Of a stretch of 64,000 nt of DNA, positions 44,401 through 54,632 are shown one piece after another. The notes beneath the pieces were generated by a model. That model did no database searches, was not told where the DNA came from, and worked only from the letters and a program-made list of their open reading frames with translations. Source of the stretch: Sphingomonas paeninsulae (GTDB taxonomy: Bacteria; Pseudomonadota; Alphaproteobacteria; Sphingomonadales; Sphingomonadaceae); NCBI RefSeq assembly GCF_003660165.1, contig NZ_CP032829.1, forward strand, positions 682,001 through 746,000, written 5' to 3'. Each line of letters begins with the position of its first letter. Within the stretch, counting starts at the first letter, position 1. Made by a program: the position numbers and the translations under genes.

Positions 44401-45950
44401 TCACTCCCACTCGATCGTACCGGGCGGCTTGCTGGTGTAATCGTACACCACGCGGTTGATGCCTTGCACTTCGTTGACGATGCGGGTGGCGACACGGCTC
44501 AGGAAACTGGCATCGAACGGATAAATGTCAGCCGTCATTCCGTCGGTGCTGGTGACTGCCCGCAACGCACACACGTTTTCATACGTCCGTCCGTCGCCCA
44601 TCACGCCGACGGTCTTTACAGGCAACAGCACCGCAAACGCCTGCCAGATCGCATCGTAGAGGCCTGCATTGCGGATCTCCTCAAGATAGATGGCGTCTGC
44701 CTTGCGAAGCACGTCGCAGCGTTCCTTGGTAACCTCGCCGGGGATTCTGATGGCAAGACCCGGACCGGGGAACGGGTGACGGCCGACGAACACTTCGGGT
44801 AACCCGAGTTCACGGCCAAGCACGCGGACTTCGTCCTTGAACAATTCGCGCAACGGCTCGACCAGCCCCATCTTCATCCGTTCGGGCAGGCCGCCGACAT
44901 TGTGATGGCTCTTGATCGTGACGCTGGGGCCGCCGGTGAAGCTGACGCTTTCAATGACGTCGGGATACAGCGTACCCTGCGCAAGAAAGTCCGCACCGCC
45001 GATCTTTTTGGCTTCGTCGTCGAACACTTCGATAAACGTCTTGCCGATGAATTTGCGCTTTTCCTCGGGTCGGTCAGCCCCTTCAGGCCGTTCATGAACA
45101 GGGTTTCCGCGTTCACATGGACCAGCGGGATACCATAATGCTCGCGGAACAAGCCAACGACCTGCTCGCTCTCGCCAAGCCGCATCAGGCCGTGATCGAC
45201 ATAAACGCAGGTCAACTGATCGCCGATCGCTTCATGAATCAGGACCGCCGCAACCGCCGAATCGACGCCGCCCGACAGGCCGCAGATCACCTTCTTGCCG
45301 CCGACCTGCTTACGGATGTCGGCAATCTTTGCCGCGCGATAGCCGGCCATCGTCCAGTCGCCCTTCAATCCGCAAACGTGGCGGACAAAGTTGGCGATCA
45401 GCTTGCCGCCGTCGGGGGTGTGGACGACTTCAGGGTGGAACATCGTGCCGTAGAAGCGGCGTTTGTCATCGGCAACGACCGCATAGGGCGCGCGTTCCGA
45501 CGTTGCGACCACGCGAAAGCCGGGCGGCAAAGCCTCGACCTTATCGCCGTGGCTCATCCACACCTGATGGCTTTCGCCCTGTTTCCAAAGCCCGTCGAAC
45601 AACACGCAAGGCTCATCGACCTTCAGGAAGGCGCGGCCGAACTCCCGCGATTCGACACTGCCGACTTTGCCTCCCAATTGCGATGCCATCGTCTGCTGGC
45701 CGTAACAGATGCCGAGAATCGGCAGGCCCGCTTCGAAGAATCGCTGTGGCGCACGCGGGCTATCAGCGTGAGTGACCGAAGCCGGGCCACCCGACAGGAT
45801 AATACCTGCCGGATCGAGCCGGTCGAACGCGGCCTCTGCGGCGTTGAACGGGGCGATCTCACAATAAACACCGGCCTCGCGGACGCGGCGGGCGATGAGT
45901 TGAGTGACCTGACTTCCAAAGTCGACGATAAGAATTGTTGCGGCTGGCAT
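44401..45950 (-). CDS. guaA: GMP synthase, glutamine-hydrolysing (frameshifted in this sequence)
   Basis: Converts XMP to GMP using glutamine and ATP. The N-terminal class I amidotransferase has the catalytic Cys in LGICYGQQ and the His-Glu in MFHPEV; the ATP-pyrophosphatase domain has the [11 protein letters not shown]-loop; the C-terminal dimerisation domain ends in KPPGTIEWE. The frame breaks at LTDP: adding one base in the three-C run (45067-45069) restores [22 protein letters not shown] and joins both halves into a normal 516-residue enzyme. A hypothetical gene follows; the oligopeptidase gene precedes it by 31 bp. Confidence 0.92.
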
Positions 45951-45981
45951 GGCCCCGCCTAACGGGGACGCGCGCCGCTGT

Positions 45982-48104
45982 CTATTTCGTCGTCACCGTC
46001 ATGCCCGTCCACTTCGCAATAAAAGCCCATTCGTCGGCAGTTTCGGCAATCACCTTGTCGGTCGGCTTGCCCGACCCATGCCCCGCGCGAGTTTCGATTC
46101 GGATGAGGTGCGGTTTCGGCCCAAGATCGGCCGCCTGAAGTGCAGCAGCATATTTGAAGCTGTGACCAGGAACCACGCGGTCGTCGGTGTCGGCGGTCGT
46201 GACGAGGATCGCGGGATAAGCGGTGCCGCTGTGGATGTTATGATACGGCGAATAGGCACGGAGGGTCTTGAAGTCCGCCTCGATCGCCGGATCGCCATAG
46301 TCGTCGGTCCAGTAACGTCCCGCCGTGAACCTGTTAAAGCGCAGCATGTCCATAACACCGACCGCCGGAAGTGCCGCCGCGAACAAATCGGGTCGCTGGT
46401 TGACGACCGCACCGACCAACAGCCCGCCGTTCGCCCCCCCTGAATCGCAAGCTTGTCCTTCGAGGTAATGCCCTGCGCGATCAAATATTCACCGCCCGCG
46501 ATGAAATCATCGAACACATTCTGCTTCTGGTGCAACCGTCCGGCGTCGTGCCACGCGTTCCCATATTCGCCGCCGCCCCGCAGATTGGCGATTGCGAGCA
46601 CCCCGCCCTGTTCCAGCCACGCAAGCCGCGTTGCAGAAAAGCCCGGCGTGACCGACACGTTGAAACCGCCATATCCGTACAGCAACGTCGGCGCTGGGCC
46701 AGCGGGAAGGTTCCGTTTTCGCACGACGAACATCGGAATTTTCGTACCGTCTTTCGAAGGGTAGAAAATCTGGTCGGTGACGTAATCGGTTGGCGCGAAC
46801 GCCAGTTTTGGCTGGAAGAACACACTGCTTTGATTGGTCGCCGAATCGTAACGATAAACGGTCGGAGCAATCGCGAAGCTCGAAAAACTGTAAAATGTTT
46901 CACTGGTGCCGGACTTGCCACCAAATCCCGTGGCAGTGCCGATGTCGGGCAAATGCACGGTCCCCGCCGGTTTGCCATCGAGTTCGAAAACCGCGGCTTC
47001 AGACTTTGCATCGCCAAGATAGGCCACGATCAGGCGTTGCCCGACGAGTGAAGCCCCGACCAGCGTATCGTCGGTTTGCGGCACAACGGGGTCGAGGTGC
47101 ACGCTCTTCGCATCCACATCGACAGAAACAAGCCGCCCTTTCGGAGCCTCGGTGTCCGTGACGAACCAAAACCGGGAACCAAGCGAACCCGCAAGATCCC
47201 AACTGTTCTTCAACCCCGAAAACAGCGAACGAACTTTCATCTTCGGCTGATCGAGGCGCGCGACGTGAACCTCCATTCGCGGATCGGTCCCCTGCGTCGA
47301 TGTGATGACCAAATATCGGCCGTCATCGGTCACCTGTGCGCCATGACCATATTTCGGGTGATCGGGCGTCGCATAAATCTTCGTGTCGTTGAGCTGTTCG
47401 GTACCGACGCGATGAAAATAGATCGTCTGGTCAGTGTTGAGCGACTGAAACGCCGCGCCATCTTTGGGAGCGGCAAACCGCGAATAGAAAAAACCGCTGC
47501 CGTCGGGCTTCCAGGCGATCCCTGAAAATTTCACCCATTTGATCTCGTCGGACAGCAACGCGCCGCTGGTCGCATCGACAATCCGCAACGTTCGCCAGTC
47601 GGTACCGCCGTCCTGCACGGCGTAGGCGAGATAGCGCCCGTCGTCCGATGGCGCCCATTCGGCCAGCGCGGTTGCCCCATCCTTTGCCCAGCCATTTGGA
47701 TCGAGAAGCAGGCGAGGTTTCCCGTCGATCCCATCGCGGACCCACAGTGTCGATTGATTTTGCAGTCCGGTATTACGCGAATAGAAATATCGTTGACCCG
47801 CCCGGCGCGGCACGCCCATCCGTTCGAAATCGAACAGGGTTTTCATCCGTGCTGCAAAGATATCCCGGCCCGGCAATGCCGCAAGATAACGCTCGGAAAC
47901 CGCGTTTTCTGCCGTCACCCAATCGCGAACTTTCGATTCTGTCCGAACGTCGCTCTCCAGCCAGCGGTATGGATCGGCAATCGCTTCACCGAATTGGGTT
48001 TCGACAACGGGTACGGTCGCGGTTTTCGGATATTCCAGAGGAGCCTCGGCAAAAACAGGGATAGGAGCGATCAGGGCTGCAAAAGCCAAAGCAAATTTGT
48101 TCAA
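45982..48104 (-). CDS. Prolyl oligopeptidase, family S9A, secreted (frameshifted in this sequence)
   Basis: A periplasmic or secreted serine peptidase that cuts short peptides after proline. A TTG start at 48104 gives a clean signal peptide ([20 protein letters not shown]); a longer ATG start at 48152 would place a ribosomal-operon terminator inside the coding region. A seven-bladed propeller (residues 50-420) precedes the alpha/beta-hydrolase domain with catalytic Asp in [14 protein letters not shown] and His in RAGHGSGK. The frame breaks exactly at the nucleophile motif, beside a seven-G run (46434-46440): a missing T would restore GGSNGG, a missing G would give GGANGG. Confidence 0.87.
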
Positions 48105-48106
48105 AG

Positions 48107-48138
48107 AAAAAAGGCTCCGGGATATGATCCCGAAGCCT
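48107..48138 (-). terminator. Intrinsic terminator of the ribosomal super-operon
   Basis: On the minus strand a 12-bp stem (AGGCTTCGGGAT / ATCCCGGAGCCT, with one G-U) with a CAT loop is followed at once by six T residues, 65 bp beyond the rplQ stop. It overlaps the extended frame of the oligopeptidase gene, which is why the TTG start after it is preferred. Confidence 0.85.
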
Positions 48139-48202
48139 AAATCTCGTTTCATGGTCGCGCAAGCGAACCGATAATTTCGTCTGCTTAAGCAGCCCGATCT
48201 TC

Positions 48203-48625
48203 TCAGGCAGCAACGTCCAGATCGTCGTCGCCAGCAACCGGACCTGAATCCAGACCCTTGGCATTAACGTCACGATCGATGAACTCGATGATCGCCATTG
48301 GGGCAGCATCCGAAAGACGGATACCGGCCTTTACGACGCGGCAGTAACCACCGGCACGGTCGGCATAACGCGTTGCGATAACGTCAAACAGTTTCACCAA
48401 CTGAGTGTCGTCCAGCAAACGGGCGTGTGCAAGACGACGGTTGGCCAGGCCACCCTTTTTCGCAAGCGTTACCAGTTTCTCGGTATAAGGACGCAGTTCC
48501 TTCGCCTTGGCGAGGGTCGTCGTGATCTGCTCATGCTTGATGAGAGCGGCCGCCATGTTGCGGAACAGTGCCGCGCGATGGGAAGAAGTACGCTGGAGCT
48601 TACGTCCGGCATTACGATGGCGCAT
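48203..48625 (-). CDS. rplQ: 50S ribosomal protein L17
   Basis: A 140-residue L17 with the conserved start [17 protein letters not shown] and the [31 protein letters not shown] core; it lies near the peptide exit tunnel of the large subunit. It is slightly longer than E. coli L17 through an acidic C-terminal tail ([11 protein letters not shown]). It is the last gene of the alpha operon, after rpoA, and is followed by the terminator at 48107-48138. Confidence 0.96.
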   Translation of the reverse strand: MRHRNAGRKLQRTSSHRAALFRNMAAALIKHEQITTTLAKAKELRPYTEKLVTLAKKGGLANRRLAHARLLDDTQLVKLFDVIATRYADRAGGYCRVVKAGIRLSDAAPMAIIEFIDRDVNAKGLDSGPVAGDDDLDVAA

Positions 48626-48721
48626 GGTATCAGTCCTATGTTCGTCCCGGAGCCGTATCAGGCACTCCGGGCCAGGCAGTGAAACGGGGCACCGCCAAAA
48701 CCCCTAATCTTCGAATAAGCC

Positions 48722-49789
48722 TTAGCCCATCAGCTCCGCTTCGAGCTTCTTGGCCATGTCTTCGATGTTCTCTGGCGGCCATCCGGGGATGTCCATGCCG
48801 AGACGCAGACCCATCGACGACAGCACTTCCTTGATTTCGTTCAGGGACTTGCGGCCAAAGTTCGGCGTGCGAAGCATTTCTGCTTCGGTCTTGCCGACCA
48901 GATCACCGATATAGATGATGTTGTCGTTCTTGAGGCAGTTTGCCGAACGCACCGACAGTTCCAACTCATCGACCTTCTTCAGAAGGTAACGGTTGAGCTG
49001 GTTCGCATCGCTTTCGCTGACATGCTGCGGCGTTGCCGCTGCCATGCCGATGATCGGCGACTGGGTCGCAACCATCGAGTCATCGAAGTGGACGAACAGC
49101 GAGAGCTGATCCTGAAGAATACGCGCAGCATAAGCTACGGCATCATCAGGCGTGATCGTACCATCGGTTTCGATGCTGAGCGTCAGCTTGTCGTAATCGA
49201 GTTCCTGCCCAACGCGGGTGTTCTCGACCTTGTATGCCACCTGGCGAACCGGCGAATACAGTGCATCGACGGGCACAAGGCCAATCGGCGCATCGAGCGG
49301 ACGGTTTGCAGCGGCTGGGACATAGCCCTTACCGACATCAGCGGTCAGCTCCATGTTGAGCGTCGCACCTTCATCGAGATGGCAGATCAGGAGATCGGGG
49401 TTCATGACCTCGATATCGCCCGACATCGCGATCATTCCGGCAGTAACGTCAGCAGGACCGGTTGCCGAAAGCTGAAGGCGCTTTGGCCCCTCACCCTGCA
49501 TACGCAGTGCGATCTGCTTCACGTTCAGGACGATGTCCGTCACGTCTTCACGAACGCCGACCAGCGACGAAAACTCATGCAGCACATTCTCGATCTTGAT
49601 CGAGGTGACTGCAGCACCCTGTAGCGACGAAAGCAACACGCGACGCAGCGCGTTACCGAGCGTCAGGCCGAAACCCCGCTCGAGTGGCTCTGCAACAAAA
49701 ACGCCCTTGCGCTTGCTGTCGCTGCCGCTCTTCTTTTCAAGTGAAGTCGGCTTCTTCAGTTCCTGCCAGTTCTTGCTATTGACTGCCAC
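48722..49789 (-). CDS. rpoA: DNA-directed RNA polymerase subunit alpha
   Basis: A 355-residue alpha subunit. The N-terminal assembly domain contains [28 protein letters not shown], and the C-terminal domain that binds UP elements and activators ends with [14 protein letters not shown]-like [13 protein letters not shown] and [17 protein letters not shown]. The start is GTG at 49789 behind AAGGGGAA, giving the usual [14 protein letters not shown]; an earlier in-frame start reaches nearly to rpsK but lacks family similarity. Position between rpsK and rplQ is canonical. Confidence 0.96.
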   Translation of the reverse strand: MAVNSKNWQELKKPTSLEKKSGSDSKRKGVFVAEPLERGFGLTLGNALRRVLLSSLQGAAVTSIKIENVLHEFSSLVGVREDVTDIVLNVKQIALRMQGEGPKRLQLSATGPADVTAGMIAMSGDIEVMNPDLLICHLDEGATLNMELTADVGKGYVPAAANRPLDAPIGLVPVDALYSPVRQVAYKVENTRVGQELDYDKLTLSIETDGTITPDDAVAYAARILQDQLSLFVHFDDSMVATQSPIIGMAAATPQHVSESDANQLNRYLLKKVDELELSVRSANCLKNDNIIYIGDLVGKTEAEMLRTPNFGRKSLNEIKEVLSSMGLRLGMDIPGWPPENIEDMAKKLEAELMG

Positions 49790-49867
49790 GGTGTTCCCCT
49801 TGGGGTTGGGCGATGCGCTCGTCAGCGCATCAGCCGGAGTATCGAGTTCTGGTGCGTCGCCGAGCAA

Positions 49868-50257
49868 TTAAACGCGACGACGCTTGGAAGGACGCACGCC
49901 GTTATGCGGGATCGAGGTCACATCGCGGATCGACGTGATGTTGAAACCGACTGCCTGCAATGCCCGAAGCGCCGATTCACGGCCCGAACCGGGGCCCTTC
50001 ACTTCGACTTCGATTGTCCGCACACCATGTTCAGCGGCCTTTTTACCGGCGTCTTCGGCTGCGACCTGCGCGGCGTAAGGCGTCGATTTACGGCTGCCCT
50101 TGAAACCCATCATGCCAGCGCTCGACCATGAAATGGCGTTGCCCTGAGCATCGGTGATGGTGATCATGGTGTTATTGAAACTGGCGTTCACATGCGCGAC
50201 GCCGGAAGTGATGTTCTTGCGTTCGCGCCGCTTAATGCGCTGAGGTTCGCGTGCCAT
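49868..50257 (-). CDS. rpsK: 30S ribosomal protein S11
   Basis: A 129-residue S11 of the platform of the small subunit. Family sequence is unbroken: [22 protein letters not shown], then [20 protein letters not shown] and the basic end [14 protein letters not shown]. Its place between rpsM and rpoA is the standard alpha-operon order, and there is a short gap to rpsM. Confidence 0.97.
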   Translation of the reverse strand: MAREPQRIKRRERKNITSGVAHVNASFNNTMITITDAQGNAISWSSAGMMGFKGSRKSTPYAAQVAAEDAGKKAAEHGVRTIEVEVKGPGSGRESALRALQAVGFNITSIRDVTSIPHNGVRPSKRRRV

Positions 50258-50302
50258 TGATATGCTGTCCTATAAAAAAGCTGCTGCCGTTAAAGGCGCT
50301 GC

Positions 50303-50671
50303 TTATTTCTTCTTACCGGCGATCGGCTTAGCCTTGCCCTTGCGAGTGCGCGCATTGGTATGCGTGCGCTGGCCACGGACTGGCAGGCCCTTACGATGAC
50401 GAAGACCGCGATAGCAGGCCAGATCCATCAAACGCTTGATGTTCATCGACACTGTGCGACGCAGATCGCCTTCGACGGTGTAACCCGCGTCGATGGCTTC
50501 ACGAATTGACAGGACTTCCTGATCGGTAAGATCCTGAACACGACGCGCAGGCTCGATGCCCAGCTTCTTCGTGATCTCAACGGCTTTGGTACGACCGATA
50601 CCGTGAATATAGGTCAACGCGATTTCAACGCGCTTGTTGGTCGGGATATTAACCCCCGCAATACGTGCCAT
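50303..50671 (-). CDS. rpsM: 30S ribosomal protein S13
   Basis: A 122-residue S13, which forms inter-subunit bridges at the head of the 30S. It begins [21 protein letters not shown], with the helix-two-turn-helix segment and the basic tail [19 protein letters not shown]. The ATG at 50671 is chosen over a longer frame. A 260-bp gap with a candidate promoter separates it from gdhA upstream, where adk or rpmJ would normally be. Confidence 0.96.
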   Translation of the reverse strand: MARIAGVNIPTNKRVEIALTYIHGIGRTKAVEITKKLGIEPARRVQDLTDQEVLSIREAIDAGYTVEGDLRRTVSMNIKRLMDLACYRGLRHRKGLPVRGQRTHTNARTRKGKAKPIAGKKK

Positions 50672-50801
50672 GTGTTCGTTTCTCCTCAGCTCCACGAGGT
50701 GGCTGGCAAGACACCCCATCTCTTCGCGTCAAATCCGAAACGCCGAAATGCCGACGCGCGCAAATAGCACTCGCCGGTTGCCGGAGGTTCGGAATGGGTC
50801 T

Positions 50802-50830
50802 CGCGTAGAAGGGCCACGCGACTCTGTCAA
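50802..50830 (-). promoter_or_regulatory. Candidate promoter for rpsM-rpsK-rpoA-rplQ
   Basis: On the minus strand, a perfect TTGACA (50830-50825) is followed 17 bp later by TACGCG (50807-50802), a weak -10. It lies 131 bp before rpsM in the gap after gdhA. The -35 half sits inside a CGACTC/GAGTCG inverted repeat, which could be a regulatory site or the end of the gdhA transcript. Confidence 0.4.
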
Positions 50831-50931
50831 GCGAGTCGGAGAGCCGGGCAGGCTGTTGTTTCAGTTTCTTCAGCTTGCCTCGGCTTGTGATGATCCGACC
50901 GTGCCGCCACCAACCGGCTTTAACCAGTCAA

Positions 50932-52287
50932 TCAGACAACGCCATAAGCCAGCATGGCGTCCGCGACCTTTTTGAAGCCTGCGATGTTTGCACCCTTCAC
51001 ATAGTCGCAATGGCCGGTCGCATCGGTCCCGTATTCAAGGCAGCGACTGTGAATGCCCGCCATGATATCGAGCAACAGCTTCTGAAGTTCGTCCTCTTTC
51101 CACGAGATGCGCGCAGAGTTCTGGCTCATCTCAAGCCCTGACACGGCAACACCACCCGCGTTCGCTGCCTTACCGGGAGCAAACAAAATCCGCGCCTTTT
51201 TGAAAACATGAACGCCGTCCAGATCGGTCGGCATATTCGCGCCTTCCGACACCGCAATACAGCCATTGGCGATGAGCAATTCGGCATCGATCCCCAACAG
51301 TTCGTTTTGCGTAGCGCAGGGCAGCGCAACGTCACACGGCACACCCCAGGGCGTTTTTCCCCCAGTAAAGCTCGACCCCGTAAATTCGTCGCAATATTCG
51401 GAGATGCGACCGCGACGTTTGCTCTTCAGATCCTTGACCCAGTCGATCTTCTCCTGAGTTATGCCGTCGGGATCGTGGATAAAGCCCGCGCTATCACTCA
51501 AAGTCAGCACTTTACCGCCCAACTGGGTCACTTTTTCGGCCGCATGTGTCGCCACATTGCCCGAACCGGAGATAACCGCAGTCTTGCCCTCAAGAGTCAT
51601 GCCCTTGGTCGCCAGCATATTCTGCAGGAAATACACCGCGCCATACCCGGTCGCCTCGGTACGGATCAACGAACCACCGTACTCCAGCCCCTTTCCCGTC
51701 AGCACTCCTGTAAACTCACCAGTGATGCGCTTATACTGACCGAACATATATCCGATCTCGCGCGCCCCCACCCCGATATCGCCCGCCGGCACATCAATGT
51801 CGGCACCGATGTGGCGATAGAGCTCGGTCATCAGCGACTGGCAGAACCGCATGACTTCCCCGTCGGATTTTCCCTTGGGGTTAAAATTCGATCCGCCCTT
51901 GGCCCCGCCCATAGGCAGCCCCGTCAGAGCGTTCTTGAAGGTTTGTTCGAACGCCAAAAACTTCAGGACACTTTCGGTCACACTTGGGTGAAAGCGGATG
52001 CCGCCTTTATACGGCCCGATCGAATTATTATTCTGAATCCGCCAACCCCGCTGAACGCGGATATTGCCTTTGTCGTCCTGCCAACAGACACGAAACGAAA
52101 TCACACGGTCAGGCTCGGCAATACGGCGCAGAATTTGCGCGCTGTGATATTGCTCCTTGTCGGCCATGAAATCGAAAATGTCCTCGGCAACCTCAGTCAC
52201 CGCCTGAACGAACTCGGGTTGGCCGGGATTGCGTTTCTTCACGCCCCCAACAAAAGTTTCAAGATCAACGTGATCGACAACGGCCAT
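50932..52287 (-). CDS. gdhA: NADP-type glutamate dehydrogenase
   Basis: A 451-residue hexameric glutamate dehydrogenase that assimilates ammonium onto 2-oxoglutarate. Motifs: YKGGIRFHPSVTESVLKFLA, the catalytic-Lys region LPMGGAKGGSNFNPKG, and the cofactor loop VISGSGNVATHAAEK (GxGxxA type). ATG 52287. It is unusually placed between adk and rpsM within the ribosomal super-operon and codes on the same strand, with gaps of 113 and 260 bp on its sides, so it may have its own promoter. Confidence 0.94.
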   Translation of the reverse strand: MAVVDHVDLETFVGGVKKRNPGQPEFVQAVTEVAEDIFDFMADKEQYHSAQILRRIAEPDRVISFRVCWQDDKGNIRVQRGWRIQNNNSIGPYKGGIRFHPSVTESVLKFLAFEQTFKNALTGLPMGGAKGGSNFNPKGKSDGEVMRFCQSLMTELYRHIGADIDVPAGDIGVGAREIGYMFGQYKRITGEFTGVLTGKGLEYGGSLIRTEATGYGAVYFLQNMLATKGMTLEGKTAVISGSGNVATHAAEKVTQLGGKVLTLSDSAGFIHDPDGITQEKIDWVKDLKSKRRGRISEYCDEFTGSSFTGGKTPWGVPCDVALPCATQNELLGIDAELLIANGCIAVSEGANMPTDLDGVHVFKKARILFAPGKAANAGGVAVSGLEMSQNSARISWKEDELQKLLLDIMAGIHSRCLEYGTDATGHCDYVKGANIAGFKKVADAMLAYGVV

Positions 52288-52399
52288 TTCATTCCCCCTG
52301 CGCTGGTCCTTATAAATAGACCGGTGATCGCCGCCGTCGTTTGACTCGTGGCAGCGTTGGCGCGGACGTTAGCAGGAAACGAGTGATCGTGAAGAGGCG

Positions 52400-53062
52400 T
52401 CAATTTTTAGCGGGAATTGGTCCCAGGATAGCCTCAATTGCGGCGCTCACGATGCCAATATCGGCCATGCCATCAATCTTACGCAACAGCCCACGCGCTT
52501 CATAGATCGGCAGGATTGGAGCGGTCTTGGCCCGATACTCTGCCATGCGGGTACGCACCGTTTCGGCATTATCATCTGGACGGCGGCTGAATTCTGTTGA
52601 GCCACACACGTCGCAAACATCCGAAACTTTCGGCAGTTTGTAACGGTCGTGATAACCGGCGCCGCACTTGGCACAGGTGTAACGGCCTGTGATCCGATCG
52701 ACGAGTGCATCTTCATCGACCGCAAGTTCAATCACCGCATCAAGTTTGCGAGCGCGCGCCGCGAGCAAGTCATCCAGTGAAACAGCTTGAGCCGCGGTCC
52801 GCGGATACCCGTCGAAAATCGCACCCTGAGCAACCGGCATCGAATCGAGTTTATCTCCGATCAGACCGTCGACGATCTCATCCGAAACCAGTTCGCCGGC
52901 TTTCATGATCGCAGAAACCTTCAACCCCATGGGCGTTCCCGCGTCGCGGGCTGCGCGTAGCATATCGCCTGTCGACAACTGGGCCATGCCGCGTTCGTTG
53001 ACAAGGCGCGCAGCCTGGGTGCCCTTCCCCGCTCCCGGGGGTCCAAGAAGGATGATATTCAC
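52400..53062 (-). CDS. adk: Adenylate kinase
   Basis: A 220-residue long-form adenylate kinase balancing ATP, ADP and AMP. P-loop GPPGAGKGTQA at residue 7, the NMP-binding STGDMLRAA, and a LID with four Cys (CAKCGAGYHDR, then CDVCGSTEF) that likely binds zinc. The catalytic Arg set (RRPDDNAETVRTRM) is present. It follows secY by 27 bp, the classical secY-adk order. Confidence 0.96.
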   Translation of the reverse strand: MNIILLGPPGAGKGTQAARLVNERGMAQLSTGDMLRAARDAGTPMGLKVSAIMKAGELVSDEIVDGLIGDKLDSMPVAQGAIFDGYPRTAAQAVSLDDLLAARARKLDAVIELAVDEDALVDRITGRYTCAKCGAGYHDRYKLPKVSDVCDVCGSTEFSRRPDDNAETVRTRMAEYRAKTAPILPIYEARGLLRKIDGMADIGIVSAAIEAILGPIPAKN

Positions 53063-53089
53063 GGAATAGCGTCTCCCTATGCGGCCCGA

Positions 53090-54454
53090 TTATCGGGTCC
53101 GCGCGCCTTTCAGCTTGGCCTTCTTGATCAAGTCACCATATTGGTGCGCCAGCAAATGGCTCTGAATCTGTGTGACCGTATCCATCGTCACGTTGACGAC
53201 GATAAGCAGGCTGGTTCCACCGAGCGCAAGCGAGATACCCATGCGCAAAGTCAGAAATTCGGGCACCAGGCAGATCAGCGTCAAATAAGCTGCGCCAATC
53301 ACGGTGATGCGCGTCAGCACATAATCCAGGTAAACTTCGGTATTCTTCCCCGGTCGAATACCCGGAATGAACCCGCCATAGCGCTTGAGATTCTCAGCAG
53401 TCTCTTCTGGATTGAAGACGACAGCAGTGTAGAAAAAGCTGAAAAATATAATGCCGGCTGCGTAAAGCGAAATGTACAACGGTGAGCCGTGTTGGAGCGC
53501 ACTTGTCACTGTCAAGACAAAATCACCCCATTTACTTTCACCCGCAACGCGCTGTCCGGCGAACTGCACGACTGTCAACGGCATCAGCAGCAGTGATGAG
53601 GCAAAGATTGGGGGAATAACACCGGCGGTGTTAATCTTAAGCGGCAAATGCGATTTATCAGCCTGCATCATGCCGCGCGCCGTCTGTCGCTTGGGATATT
53701 GTATTAACACCCGCCTCTGCGCGCGCTCCATGAAGCAAATAAAAGCGACCAGTGCGAGGACCAAAACAAGAATTACAAGGATCGCGACCGGCGACATCGA
53801 CCCGCTGCGTGCACCCTCGAAAAGGTTAACGATCGCGCGTGGCAATTGCGACACGATCCCCGCCATAATGATGAGCGAGACACCATTACCGATACCGCGA
53901 CTGGTGATCTGCTCGCCCAGCCACATCAGGAACATCGTTCCTCCGATCAGCGAGATCACGCAAGCCACGCGGAACAGCATCCCCGGCTGCACGACTGCAG
54001 ACATGCCCTGAGCGGCACCCCAACTCTCGAGACCAACAGCGATGAAATAGCCCTGGATCGCAGTCAGGAAAACCGTGCCATACCGCGTGTATTGGTTCAG
54101 TTTTTTACGACCGCTTTCGCCCTCTTTTTTGATCGCCGCCAGCTTAGGAGACAGCGACGTCGAAAGCTGCACGACGATCGAAGCCGTAATGTACGGCATC
54201 ACCCCAAGCGCAATCAGGCTCATCCGCTGCAGCGAACCGCCAGAGAATGTGTTGAAAAAATCAAGAACACCACCCTGCGTCGTTTGATAGAGCTGGGCAA
54301 GCGCGCGCGGATCGATACCCGGCAGCGGCACATGACTCAACAAACGGAAAACGATCAGCGCGCCGATCGTAAACCACAAGCGTTTGCGAAGGTCGGTGGC
54401 CTGCGCGAATTTCGACAAGCCAGAGTTTGATAGCGATGCGGCGGAGGATGCCAT
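53090..54454 (-). CDS. secY: Protein translocase channel subunit SecY
   Basis: A 454-residue channel of the Sec translocon with ten membrane helices. Plug and lateral-gate regions, and cytoplasmic loops such as MERAQRRVLIQYPKRQ and NPEETAENLKRYGGFIPGIRPGKNT, are typical. It follows rplO after an unusual 178-bp gap that contains a terminator-like structure and a candidate promoter. adk follows. Confidence 0.96.
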   Translation of the reverse strand: MASSAASLSNSGLSKFAQATDLRKRLWFTIGALIVFRLLSHVPLPGIDPRALAQLYQTTQGGVLDFFNTFSGGSLQRMSLIALGVMPYITASIVVQLSTSLSPKLAAIKKEGESGRKKLNQYTRYGTVFLTAIQGYFIAVGLESWGAAQGMSAVVQPGMLFRVACVISLIGGTMFLMWLGEQITSRGIGNGVSLIIMAGIVSQLPRAIVNLFEGARSGSMSPVAILVILVLVLALVAFICFMERAQRRVLIQYPKRQTARGMMQADKSHLPLKINTAGVIPPIFASSLLLMPLTVVQFAGQRVAGESKWGDFVLTVTSALQHGSPLYISLYAAGIIFFSFFYTAVVFNPEETAENLKRYGGFIPGIRPGKNTEVYLDYVLTRITVIGAAYLTLICLVPEFLTLRMGISLALGGTSLLIVVNVTMDTVTQIQSHLLAHQYGDLIKKAKLKGARTR

Positions 54455-54506
54455 TGCGATAATTCGTCCCGGTAGAGAGCGTGGGAACGCCCTGCTGTCA
54501 GCGCCT

Positions 54507-54534
54507 CATATAAGGAGTGGTTGAGCGTTGTCAC
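54507..54534 (-). promoter_or_regulatory. Candidate promoter for secY-adk
   Basis: On the minus strand, GTGACA (54534-54529) and TATATG (54512-54507) are 16 bp apart and lie 53 bp before secY, just after the terminator-like structure. This would allow secY-adk expression independent of the upstream ribosomal genes. Based on pattern and position. Confidence 0.5.
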
Positions 54535-54553
54535 GCCCGTACTCCAGAGCATC

Positions 54554-54624
54554 AAAAAGCCGGGTCAATCCGGATACGCCCTGTCCCTCTGTTACGAGGG
54601 GAAAGCGACCCAGCCAACCCGGCT
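54554..54624 (-). terminator. Terminator/attenuator between rplO and secY
   Basis: Read on the minus strand, AGCCGGGT (54624-54617) pairs perfectly with ACCCGGCT (54565-54558), and TTTTT follows. The 51-nt interior contains a second CCCTC/GAGGG stem. It begins nine bases after the rplO stop. A long-looped stem with an internal hairpin is compatible with a regulated attenuator as well as a plain terminator. Confidence 0.62.
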
Positions 54625-54632
54625 AAATGATT

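Noticed and set aside
51208-52344. 378-codon open frame antisense to gdhA
   Set aside because: gdhA is complete with all motifs; the antisense frame has no family features and begins inside the gene.
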